DNA from: an uncultured Chloroflexota bacterium
GTDB taxonomy: Bacteria; Chloroflexota; UBA4733
Reading direction: 5' to 3'
Length of the DNA: 31,365 bases
Assembly (NCBI GenBank): GCA_937967325.1
Contig: CALBSQ010000310.1
Location: 1 to 31,365, forward strand
The stretch's first letter is position 1; every line of letters starts with the position of its first letter. Made by a program: the position numbers and the translations under genes. Under the pieces are notes generated by a model. It did no database searches. It saw nothing but the letters and a program-made list of their open reading frames with translations, and was not told where the DNA came from. Positions 8,102-15,351 of the stretch are shown here, in pieces.

Positions 8102-8107
8102 AGTATA
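8102..8107 (-). promoter_or_regulatory. putative -10 box (GC-TATACT) for the secreted-protein gene
   Basis: Read on the minus strand, GCTATACT lies 156 bases before the GTG of the secreted protein and 74 bases past the thrB stop. The core is identical to that before alr and mreB. TTGTCC upstream is too close (13 bases) to be a good -35. Confidence 0.4.
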
Positions 8108-8180
8108 GCGAGCGCCTCTTGGACAATGCGCGCTATTGCCGGTCCGACATAAGCTGCGGCAGCCGCCAGACGCCGGCCCG

Positions 8181-9089
8181 CTAGGTCGCAAGCCGGCGGG
8201 CGCCGAGTCCGTCCGGCCGCAGCACCATCGCGGCCCCGGCGACCTGCTCGTTGCGCGCGGCCGACTCCATGGCCATGGCTACGCGATTGGCCAAGGCGTC
8301 ATCAACCAGGGCGGCTGCCGACGGACCGGCGCCACTTACCGCTGCGCCGTACGCCCCGGCCTGACGCGCCGCCTCCAATACCGGCGTCATGCCGCGATAG
8401 AGCGAGGCGCGATACGGTTGGTGCAGACGGTCGTCCATGGCAACGGCCAGCAAGTCGGTGCGGCCTGACTGCAGCGCGGCGACCAATAGCGCAGCGCGGC
8501 CGACATTGAAGACGGCGTCGGTGCGGGGGACCTGAGCGGGCAGTGCCGCGCGCGCCGCGCTGGTCGGCACGGTGTAGGTCGGCACAAACGTGACGACGCG
8601 CAGGCGCTCGGGCAGCTCCACCTTGGCTGCCGCTATCGTTGCCCCGCTGGCGACGCAAACCGTGCAGCCGCCAAGGAGCGCGGCCGTGGTATTGTCGCCG
8701 TGTCCTTCGATGTGCGCGGCCAGTGACAGCAACATCTGATCCGGAACCTGGCGGTCGAGGAGCGCTTCTCCCAGCCGCAGGCCGGCTGCTATAGCAGCCG
8801 CACTGCTCCCCAGACCACGGCCAAACGGGACCCCATTGCGGAGGTGCAGCGCGAGTGGCGGCCGGACCTTGCCCACGGTAGCAAACAACTGATTGCACGC
8901 GACCAGCACCAGATTAGGCGCGCCGGCCAGCAAGGCGTCGGCGCCGTCGCCACTGACGGCACAGCGGTCGACATCCTCCACCCAAGCCTCGATCTCGTTG
9001 TACAGCTCCAAGGCGATGGCGACAGCGTCAAAGCCGCTGCCCAGGTTCGCAGTCGAAGCGGGGGCACGAATCACATAGCTGTCAGCCAT
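8181..9089 (-). CDS. thrB: homoserine kinase
   Basis: 302-residue GHMP kinase phosphorylating homoserine to O-phosphohomoserine for threonine synthesis. It starts VIRAPASTANLGSGFDAVAIALELYN, the usual ThrB opening. The ATP loop is VPFGRGLGSSAAAIAAGL, followed by AAHIEGHGDNTTAALLGG and the C-terminal VSGAGPSAAALV. ATG 9089 fits the family start and has AGGTGA upstream. That site, the ATG and the first codons all lie within a degenerate heptamer repeat whose inverted partner sits 65 bases upstream, just after rodA. No thrA or thrC is nearby, so the location is not a threonine operon. I see no CTATACT box in the 129 bases before it; it may be transcribed from rodA. Confidence 0.94.
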   Translation of the reverse strand: MADSYVIRAPASTANLGSGFDAVAIALELYNEIEAWVEDVDRCAVSGDGADALLAGAPNLVLVACNQLFATVGKVRPPLALHLRNGVPFGRGLGSSAAAIAAGLRLGEALLDRQVPDQMLLSLAAHIEGHGDNTTAALLGGCTVCVASGATIAAAKVELPERLRVVTFVPTYTVPTSAARAALPAQVPRTDAVFNVGRAALLVAALQSGRTDLLAVAMDDRLHQPYRASLYRGMTPVLEAARQAGAYGAAVSGAGPSAAALVDDALANRVAMAMESAARNEQVAGAAMVLRPDGLGARRLAT

Positions 9090-9106
9090 CAGGTATCACC
9101 TGTCAG
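9077..9106. repeat. degenerate CTGATxx heptamer array overlapping the thrB start (left arm)
   Basis: On the minus strand it reads as heptamers CTGACAG-GTGATAC-CTGATGG-CTGACAG-CT. It includes the thrB ribosome site (AGGTGA), the ATG and the first codons. It is the inverted partner of 9172-9201: 28 of 30 positions pair, including 22 consecutive ones (9077-9098). Confidence 0.75.
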
Positions 9107-9171
9107 CAACCCGGGGCATTCCGAGTTACCACTCGCCATTAGTTCCCTTGCCCTCCCCTGTGGAGTACGTT

Positions 9172-9201
9172 CTGATAGCTGATACCTGATGGCTGACAGC
9201 T
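9172..9201. repeat. degenerate CTGATxx heptamer array after rodA (right arm)
   Basis: On the plus strand the heptamers read CTGATAG-CTGATAC-CTGATGG-CTGACAG-CT, followed by a stray ATGGCTGATCG. It is a near-perfect inverted copy of 9077-9106. It begins 17 bases past the minus-strand rodA stop, so both arms would be present in a rodA-thrB transcript. Short heptamer repeats of this look are scattered in intergenic DNA of several bacterial groups. Confidence 0.75.
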
Positions 9202-9218
9202 TCAAATGGCTGATCGCT

Positions 9219-10322
9219 TCAAAACACGATCTTCTTTTGGCGCATGCGGATACTCTGGACAATGCCAACGGCCAAGAGACTCGTGACGAGTGAGCTTCCA
9301 CCAGCGCTAATAAAGGGCAATGGTACCCCAGTAACCGGCATGAGCTGCAAGTTCATCCCTACGTTAACGAACATTTGAAAGAGGAGCATCCACATAATGC
9401 CTATGGTTACCAAACGACCGTACAGATCTTGAGCGAGTCCAGCCGTATCGAGCAGCCGAGTGAGCAGCAGAGCAAAGAGACCGAAGAGTAACAGACAGCC
9501 AAGAAACCCCAACTGCTCGGCGATGGCCGAGAAGATGAAGTCGCTCTGCCCAACTCGGAGGAAGCTCAACTGGCTCTGTGTACCCTTCAGGAAGCCCTGA
9601 CCAATCCAGCCTCCGTTGCCGATCGCGATGAGCGCTTGAATGATGTTATAGCCGGCGCCGGTAGGATCTGATTCCGGGTGGAGGAAGATCGTGAGGCGCT
9701 GGAGCATATAGCCGCGGAGCAGCTTCATGGCGAATGGTGTCGCGGCGGCACAGGCGACAACGAGCAGCGCCAGGTGCCGGACGCGCATGCCCGCCGCCAT
9801 GGTCATGCCCAGCCAGATTGCGAGGTAGACCACCGCGGTTCCCAGGTCCGGCTGCGGATACACGAGGGCGGCGGGAATCGCCGCGATGAGCAATGCCAGG
9901 AGCACGATTCGAAGCTTGGTGATTTGCTGATCCCGGTCCGCCAGGATCTTAGCCAAGGTCAGAATGAGCAGCAGCTTTCCAAGCTCCGATGGCTGGAACG
10001 GGAAGAAACCCAGGCTGAGCCAGCGCTGCGCGCCGTGTGACGCCCTACCTGCCGCCAATACGGCCAGCAAGAGTAACGCGTTTCCAATGAATAAAGGCCA
10101 GAAGAGGGTACGGAAGACACGGTAGTCGAGAAAGCATACGGCGACGAGAAGCAATAGCCCGAGAACCGCATACGAGGCCTCGTGTAGGGTTGCCGACAGT
10201 GCCACGGCATGAGCCTTCGGGGAAGACAACGCCGCGTACACCATGACGACGCCAATGATCGTGAGGAGCAGCGCGGCCGCGACGAGGATCGGGTCGAAGT
10301 GACGCCAGAGCTTGATGGTCAT
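9219..10322 (-). CDS. rodA: peptidoglycan glycosyltransferase RodA (SEDS family)
   Basis: 367-residue SEDS membrane protein with about 10 helices, polymerising lipid II into glycan strands during cell elongation. Conserved landmarks are GAQRWLSLGFFPFQPSELGK (98-116), YPQPDLGTAVVYLAIW (155-170) and HPESDPTGAGYNIIQALIAIGNGG (215-238). VGQSDFIFSAIAEQLGF (257-273) follows, with the catalytic aspartate at D261. The C-terminal helix has PVTGVPLPFISAGGSS. This set, plus location after mrdA, marks RodA rather than FtsW. ATG 10322 lies one base past the PBP2 stop, so translation is probably coupled. It keeps the catalytic residue while its partner PBP2 has lost all transpeptidase motifs. Confidence 0.95.
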   Translation of the reverse strand: MTIKLWRHFDPILVAAALLLTIIGVVMVYAALSSPKAHAVALSATLHEASYAVLGLLLLVAVCFLDYRVFRTLFWPLFIGNALLLLAVLAAGRASHGAQRWLSLGFFPFQPSELGKLLLILTLAKILADRDQQITKLRIVLLALLIAAIPAALVYPQPDLGTAVVYLAIWLGMTMAAGMRVRHLALLVVACAAATPFAMKLLRGYMLQRLTIFLHPESDPTGAGYNIIQALIAIGNGGWIGQGFLKGTQSQLSFLRVGQSDFIFSAIAEQLGFLGCLLLFGLFALLLTRLLDTAGLAQDLYGRLVTIGIMWMLLFQMFVNVGMNLQLMPVTGVPLPFISAGGSSLVTSLLAVGIVQSIRMRQKKIVF

Positions 10323-10323
10323 C

Positions 10324-12162
10324 TCAGGCGCCGTCTGTTCTGTTTGGCTTGAGAGCGGCTTCCAGCATGGCTCGACCGACGGGAAGCGCCGCGTCTGGAT
10401 CGGTCCCGCCGGTGACCAGCACGGTCACGACCAGCTGCGGATCGCTGGCCGGGGCATAGCCTGCCCACCAGGAATTCAACCCCTGCTCGCCAACGTTGTC
10501 GCTGCCCGCCGTGGCCGCTCCTCCCATTCCTGCCACCGCGATGCCGGCTAGTTTCGCGGCCTTCGAGGGCCCGTTGGTAACGCTGTCCGTCAAGCCGAGA
10601 CCAACCGACTGCAGCGTGGACCGCGAGAGGTCGAGCCGACGAGTGGCTTTCGGCGACAGGTGACCAAGCACATGGCCGTCCGGAGAGAGCAAGCGCTGTA
10701 TAATTTGCGGCTGCCAGACGGTCCCGTCGTTCGCCAGTGCCGCCATGGCGACCGCTATCTGCACTGGTGTGACGGAGAGGGGCCCGGCGCCGGCGGCGAC
10801 CAGGTAGGTGTCGATCGGCGACCAACCAGCATTCATGGCCTGCTGTTTCCAGGTCGGTGTGGGCACAAAGCCGGCGGACTCCGCCGGAAGGTCGATGTCG
10901 GTAGGGCTGCCGAAGCCGAACTGTTGCAACCATGAGAGCAACTTCTGTTGGCCGAGGCCGGAGAGGTCGAGACCCGGGCTGCCTTTGGCGCCGCCCGCGA
11001 GCGCGGCGAAGAGCGTGTCGCATCGCTGCGCCAATGCTTGTGGCAGCGTGACGGAGGCTGGAGTCGTAGACAGCCAGTTGTGAAAGGTCCATCCTTGTTG
11101 GGCAAGGACACTGGGGCAGGCATAGGCCTTGTCGGCGCCGACGACCTGCTCTTGCAACGCGGCAGCAGCGATGAACGGCTCCAACATTGGTCCCGGCGGA
11201 TATTGCGCCGCCACGGCGTGATTGAGCAAGGGGTGGCTGGGATCCTGATTCAGACGCAGCCAATCTGCCTGGCTGATGCCGTTGGCGAAGAGGTTGTTGT
11301 CGAACGACGGCAGCGAGAGTAGTGCCACGACGGCGCCGTCGCGCGGGTCGATGGCGACCGCCGCGCCTCCCGTGGCGTGCGAGCGGTTGATGGCGTCGCC
11401 GAGCGCACTATAGGCCGCGCGTTGCACCGAGGCATCCAGGGTCAGCTCAACGCTGTTCCCCGGAGCCGCCGGATCGGTACCGAGCTGGTTCACGACGCGC
11501 CCGCGGACGTCGACGGCCACGGTCTGATGTCCCAGCTTGCCTCGAAGATCCGTCTCGTAGCGCTGCTCGACGCCTGCTTGCCCGACGTCCGCGTTGAGCG
11601 CATACGGCTGGTCCGTGTGCAGGGACGCGGTGTACTGCGCCTGGTCGATCTGCCCCATGTAGCCCAGGATCTGAGCGAATGCCGGACCGTCCACGTATTG
11701 ACGGAAGGCCCTCGATTGGACCTGAACTCCCGGAAGGACATCCGAGTACTCCATCAGGGTCAACGCCGTGTCGCGCGGTACCCCGCTGAGCACGGTCACG
11801 GGGACCACCGGATTATCCTGATTCTGGCGCAATGCCAGTTGAAAACGACTCAGATCGGCGCCCGTGAGCGATGCCAACAGTGACAGCTCGTGATCGCCCG
11901 CCGATCGATCAAGATCCGAGGGTACCACGGAGACCGTCCAGAGCGGCACGTTTTCCACGAGCTCTTGATCGTACCGATCGTAGATCATGCCCCGCGGCGG
12001 CTCAATGACGTCGATTCGCAGGTGATTCTGTTCGGCCATCTGGCGGAAGTGCGGCCCCATGACGATTTGCACGTACCACAGTCGCCCGGCGAGGAGCAAC
12101 ATCGCCAACGGGACGATCCAACGCGCGTACAGCAGCCGCCGGCCCCGCGCCTTGTCAAGCAC
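10324..12162 (-). CDS. mrdA: penicillin-binding protein 2-like, apparent pseudo-transpeptidase
   Basis: Class B PBP partner of RodA: one N-terminal membrane helix (about 12-30), then the pedestal with EPPRGMIYDRYDQELVENVP (the R-G-x-I-x-D-R motif). A full-length transpeptidase-like domain runs to the end. Numbered from GTG 12162 (612 residues), the catalytic motifs are altered. YPPG-STFK-P is YPPG-PMLE-P (P325, E328 replace Ser and Lys). The usual SCD (S-x-D/N) is RCD (R380-D382). AGKTGTA is AGMGGAA (M546-G547-G548). The surrounding sequence is well conserved and there is no frameshift, so this is not decay by indel. It probably cannot cross-link peptides or bind beta-lactams covalently, but may still activate RodA. 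ATG 12219 (631 residues) is an alternative start that overlaps mreD by 65 bases; GTG 12162 overlaps by 8. Confidence 0.9.
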   Translation of the reverse strand: MLDKARGRRLLYARWIVPLAMLLLAGRLWYVQIVMGPHFRQMAEQNHLRIDVIEPPRGMIYDRYDQELVENVPLWTVSVVPSDLDRSAGDHELSLLASLTGADLSRFQLALRQNQDNPVVPVTVLSGVPRDTALTLMEYSDVLPGVQVQSRAFRQYVDGPAFAQILGYMGQIDQAQYTASLHTDQPYALNADVGQAGVEQRYETDLRGKLGHQTVAVDVRGRVVNQLGTDPAAPGNSVELTLDASVQRAAYSALGDAINRSHATGGAAVAIDPRDGAVVALLSLPSFDNNLFANGISQADWLRLNQDPSHPLLNHAVAAQYPPGPMLEPFIAAAALQEQVVGADKAYACPSVLAQQGWTFHNWLSTTPASVTLPQALAQRCDTLFAALAGGAKGSPGLDLSGLGQQKLLSWLQQFGFGSPTDIDLPAESAGFVPTPTWKQQAMNAGWSPIDTYLVAAGAGPLSVTPVQIAVAMAALANDGTVWQPQIIQRLLSPDGHVLGHLSPKATRRLDLSRSTLQSVGLGLTDSVTNGPSKAAKLAGIAVAGMGGAATAGSDNVGEQGLNSWWAGYAPASDPQLVVTVLVTGGTDPDAALPVGRAMLEAALKPNRTDGA

Positions 12163-12664
12163 GTGCCGCTGCAACCGTGTGGAGCAGGCCAAGCCGACGC
12201 GCGAGCCAGGCGCAGCCATACCCGGTGGGTATCGCGAGGATGCCGTTGAGCACGGCGCTGGGTGCGATAACGGCGCGGAGTGCGACCGGCCAGTTCACCA
12301 GTTGGTGAAAAGTCTGCATCGCGACGAGTAAGGTACCGTCATACGCCAGCGTGGCGACGCCCGCCGCCACGACGTAAATGCCGATTCCTCGATAGAGGAT
12401 CGTCCCTCGCCACCACCCGGTGGCCAGGACCGCCACCAGCAGCGCGGCAGCGGACTGCCCAAGCGGCGTACCGGCGACTACATCGAGAGCGACCCCCGCG
12501 ACCGCGGCGACCGGCACAACGGCAACCCCGCCCAGCAGTACGGCCCAACTCGTGATCGCCAGGAGCACCGCATCCGGCATGACACCAAAGACGCGCACGT
12601 TAGGAAGCCAGGTGCCTTGCAGCAGGACCAGCAAAGCCAACAGTGCGAGGACCGCGGCTTTCAA
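12155..12664 (-). CDS. mreD: rod shape-determining protein MreD
   Basis: 169-residue integral membrane protein with about five hydrophobic helices and few charged residues. The family is weakly conserved. Recognisable parts are the opening ALLALLVLLQGTWLPNVRVFG, the PDAVLLAITSWAVLLGG helix and DVVAGTPLGQSA. Position between mreC and mrdA supports the call. The start is TTG 12664, whose bases overlap the mreC stop (TTGA), with AGAGG just upstream. MreD helps anchor the elongation complex together with MreC and RodA/PBP2. Confidence 0.88.
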   Translation of the reverse strand: MKAAVLALLALLVLLQGTWLPNVRVFGVMPDAVLLAITSWAVLLGGVAVVPVAAVAGVALDVVAGTPLGQSAAALLVAVLATGWWRGTILYRGIGIYVVAAGVATLAYDGTLLVAMQTFHQLVNWPVALRAVIAPSAVLNGILAIPTGYGCAWLARRLGLLHTVAAARA

Positions 12665-13497
12665 GGGGCCTCTGCGGGGAGGCGGGCCGGGACGAAGTCC
12701 GTGACCACCAGAACGAGGCGATCGTTTTCAATGTCGGCAGCCGGACTCAACAGACCTATCTGAAACAGGTCGACGGCACGCTGGCTGAGATCGCGGACGC
12801 GACCCACCGGGAAGTTACGCGGGAAGGTTCCGCCCAAACCCGATGTCAGCACCCAATCTCCCACGCGCAAGGGCGCCGCGGCTTGAGCGAAGTTGAGGAC
12901 GAGGCCGCCGCCTGGCTCATACTGCACGACACCTGAGGGCTCCCCCGTCCCGGTATTGACGTAGGCCGCCACATTGCTGGCCGGATTGTCGATCGGGAGC
13001 ACCACGGCGACGTGACGATCGGCGCGAACCACCTGTCCAATGAGCCCTCCGGAATCGACCACCGCCATTCCAGCCTTCACACCATCGGCTGCGCCCTGGT
13101 CCAACGTCAGCATCGGCTGCAAGTTATTGGTGCCTTGCGCGATGATGCTCGCGGGATGGTACGTATGGGTCGGATACATCTGCTTGAAGTCCAGGAGCCG
13201 GCGCAAACTGGCGTTTTCCCTACCCAGCGCGGCGAGCTCGAGGTTCTGCTGGGTGAGTTGCTGATTCTCCAGGCGAAGACGCTGGTTCGTGCGGTTGAGG
13301 TCGCCGATGCTGTTCACCGCGGCCCACGCCCCGTTCGCACGACCGGCCGCGTCGGAGGCGAGCTCGGCCGCGGGGGAAATGACGACCTTGCTGACGCCCT
13401 GATAGCGACCGAGCATGTGGAGATTGTCCAACGCCAGGAGACCGAAGCTTCCCATCAGGAAGAGCGCCACCCAACGCAAGAGCGATTGAATGCGCAC
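12661..13497 (-). CDS. mreC: rod shape-determining protein MreC
   Basis: 278-residue bitopic protein that links cytoplasmic MreB to extracytoplasmic PBP2. There is one N-terminal membrane helix (about 8-24) and a coiled coil rich in N, Q, L and E (about 64-103). Two beta-barrel domains follow, with QPMLTLDQGAADGVKAGMAVV, GLIGQVVRADRHVAVVLPI and VGDWVLTSGLGGTFPRNFPVG, typical of the family. Start is GTG 13497 with TAGGAG 6-8 bases upstream, only 9 bases after the mreB stop. MreC is known to activate PBP2 by binding its pedestal, a role that does not need PBP2 catalysis. Confidence 0.95.
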   Translation of the reverse strand: MRIQSLLRWVALFLMGSFGLLALDNLHMLGRYQGVSKVVISPAAELASDAAGRANGAWAAVNSIGDLNRTNQRLRLENQQLTQQNLELAALGRENASLRRLLDFKQMYPTHTYHPASIIAQGTNNLQPMLTLDQGAADGVKAGMAVVDSGGLIGQVVRADRHVAVVLPIDNPASNVAAYVNTGTGEPSGVVQYEPGGGLVLNFAQAAAPLRVGDWVLTSGLGGTFPRNFPVGRVRDLSQRAVDLFQIGLLSPAADIENDRLVLVVTDFVPARLPAEAP

Positions 13498-13506
13498 GCG
13501 GTACTC

Positions 13507-14577
13507 CTACAGTTGTGGCATGACGCGGGACGGCTCGGGCGGATGCGAGAGGGAAACTTTCTGCAACAGCGCAAGCTCTTCCAGGCATTTGCCGGTACCC
13601 CGGACGACGCACGTGAGCGGGTCGTCCGCGATCGTCACCGGCATCAATGTTTCCTCACGAAGCCGGTCGGCCAGACCATGCAGCAAGGCTCCTCCCCCGG
13701 CCAGCATGATGCCGCGGTCCATGATGTCGGCCACCAGCTCCGGTGGCGTTTCCTCGATCGCTGCCTTTACCTCCGTGACAATGGCGTTCACAGGGATGGC
13801 GATGGCCTGCCGGATATCCTCACTACTGATCTCCACGGACGCCGGCAGGCCGCTGCGCAGATCGCGCCCGCGCAGAATGGCGAAACGCTCCTCGAACAGC
13901 GGACAGGCCGAGCCGATCTGGATCTTCGTCTCTTCGGCCATGCGCTCGCCAATAAGGAGATTGTGCTCGCGACGCATGTATTGCGTGATCATCTCATCGA
14001 TCTCGTCCCCCGCTATGCGGATAGATCGATTGACGACGATGCCGCCAAGAGAAATGACCGCGATCTCAGTCGTGCCGCCGCCAATGTCGACGACCATGTT
14101 CCCGGCCGGTTCGGACACCGGCAAGCCACAGCCAATGGCCGAGGCCATTGGCTCTTCGACCAAGTAGGCTTCACGGGCGCCGGAGTTAAGGGTGGCTTCG
14201 CGTACGGCGCGCCACTCGACTTCAGTAGCGCCACTCGGGATGCCGACCACGACCCGCGGCGCCGGAGCGAACAGGTAGCGGTCGTGTACCTTTTGGATCC
14301 AATGCCGGAGCATGCTCTCGACCACGTCGAAGTCGGCGATCACACCGTCCTTCAGCGGCCGGATGGCAACCACGCTCGCCGGGGTCCGCCCCACCATGCG
14401 CTTGGCTTCCGTACCAACCGCGAAGATAGCTCCGGTCCGCAGATCCCGGGCGACCACCGACGGCTCCGAGATGACGACGCCCTCATTACGGACGTAGACC
14501 AGCGTGTTGGCCGTGCCCAGGTCAATGCCAAGGTCCTTGGAGAACAGACCAAGCAGCGCATTGAACGGCCGAATCAC
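13507..14577 (-). CDS. mreB: rod shape-determining protein MreB
   Basis: 356-residue bacterial actin that polymerises under the membrane and positions elongation synthases. KDLGIDLGTANTLVYV (14-29) is phosphate loop 1. GIPSGATEVEWRAVREA and LVEEPMASAIGCGLPV (139-154) carry the hydrolysis glutamate. VVDIGGGTTEIAVISLGG (162-179) is phosphate loop 2, and MLAGGGALLHGL the adenosine loop. Start is GTG 14577; the nearest strong purine tract (AAGGAG) is 15 bases away, so the exact start is less certain. It is the first gene of mreB-mreC-mreD-mrdA-rodA, and a CTATACT box lies 109 bases upstream. Confidence 0.96.
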   Translation of the reverse strand: MIRPFNALLGLFSKDLGIDLGTANTLVYVRNEGVVISEPSVVARDLRTGAIFAVGTEAKRMVGRTPASVVAIRPLKDGVIADFDVVESMLRHWIQKVHDRYLFAPAPRVVVGIPSGATEVEWRAVREATLNSGAREAYLVEEPMASAIGCGLPVSEPAGNMVVDIGGGTTEIAVISLGGIVVNRSIRIAGDEIDEMITQYMRREHNLLIGERMAEETKIQIGSACPLFEERFAILRGRDLRSGLPASVEISSEDIRQAIAIPVNAIVTEVKAAIEETPPELVADIMDRGIMLAGGGALLHGLADRLREETLMPVTIADDPLTCVVRGTGKCLEELALLQKVSLSHPPEPSRVMPQL

Positions 14578-14686
14578 CAGGACGGGGCTCCGCTCCTTGT
14601 GCGCACGGTAATTCAGTCCAGCCGTGCAGATGATCCCAGCATTGGGATCGCGCGTCGCTGCACCGCGAGTACGAGACGCGCGACGT

Positions 14687-14692
14687 AGTATA
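14687..14692 (-). promoter_or_regulatory. putative extended -10 box (TGC-TATACT) for the mre operon
   Basis: On the minus strand TGCTATACT lies 109 bases before the mreB start, matching the alr element base for base. CCAACA, 17 bases further upstream, is a weak -35 candidate. The 242-base gap between cinA and mreB shows no other feature I can support. Confidence 0.45.
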
Positions 14693-14819
14693 GCAGGGGG
14701 GAGTGCGATTGTTGGCCGCGACTAGTCCGTCTTTCCCCCACCATGACCAGGCGACGCGCTGTATTATCGATTGTGCCACCGAGCGGCACACCATGCCATC
14801 GCGCAGGACAAGTGGCCCG

Positions 14820-15308
14820 CTAGCCTGTCAACGCGTCGACTAGCGCCTCGAGCGCAGCCTCGGCAAACGTCGTCTGGTTGGCATCACGGCCGTCCATTCC
14901 CGTGCGTAACTCACGCGCTTGTGTGCCTGATGCACTCGCGACGCCAATGTAGGCCAGCCCAACCGGTTTGGTCGAGCGTCTGCCCGTCTGGGGGCCGGCG
15001 ATCCCCGTCTCGGCCACCCCCCACGTTGCCGACAGGCGCACACGCACTGCCTGGGCGAGCACGGCCGCGGTGGTCGCGTCGACGGCCCCGCTAGCCCGCA
15101 CGTCATCGTCTGATAGGCCGAGTAGACGCTGTTTGGCGGCGGCAGAGTAGGCAACGGCGCCGCCAAGAAACCAGCGAGAGCTGCCCGGAATGGCGGTCAG
15201 GGCCGCGCTGACCCGGCCCCCGGACGACGCTTCCACCACGGCGAGGGTCTCTCCACGCAGCGTTAGCTCGCTGGCCACTCGCTGCGCGAGCGATGACAGA
15301 GCCGTCAC
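14820..15308 (-). CDS. CinA C-terminal domain protein, nicotinamide-nucleotide amidase-like
   Basis: 162 residues, a stand-alone CinA-C (PncC) domain. The family hydrolyses nicotinamide mononucleotide to nicotinate mononucleotide and ammonia in NAD recycling. GSSRWFLGGAVAYSAAAKQRLLG, SGAVDATTAAVLAQAVR and VAETGIAGPQTG match the family, including the conserved Tyr and Lys in VAYS..AKQ. The N-terminal motif, normally A-E-S-C-T-G-G, reads V-E-A-S-S-G-G. An alanine thus sits at a position generally serine, with a serine next to it, so activity is less certain. Start is GTG 15308 with GGGGAGGGGA upstream; the frame is open to 15389 but that part would overlap recF. It is divergent from recF across 43 bases. 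Confidence 0.88.
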   Translation of the reverse strand: MTALSSLAQRVASELTLRGETLAVVEASSGGRVSAALTAIPGSSRWFLGGAVAYSAAAKQRLLGLSDDDVRASGAVDATTAAVLAQAVRVRLSATWGVAETGIAGPQTGRRSTKPVGLAYIGVASASGTQARELRTGMDGRDANQTTFAEAALEALVDALTG

Positions 15309-15351
15309 TGAACCGTCCCCTCCCCATCTTCCAAAGTTGTTACCATTGCAT

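Noticed and set aside
10699..10704. Perfect TATAAT on the plus strand
   Set aside because: It lies inside mrdA, antisense to it, with no -35 and no gene start downstream; most likely chance.
13012..14688. 558-codon plus-strand ORF opposite mreB and mreC
   Set aside because: It is a mirror of two certain genes, caused by high GC at third positions; its protein has no family look.
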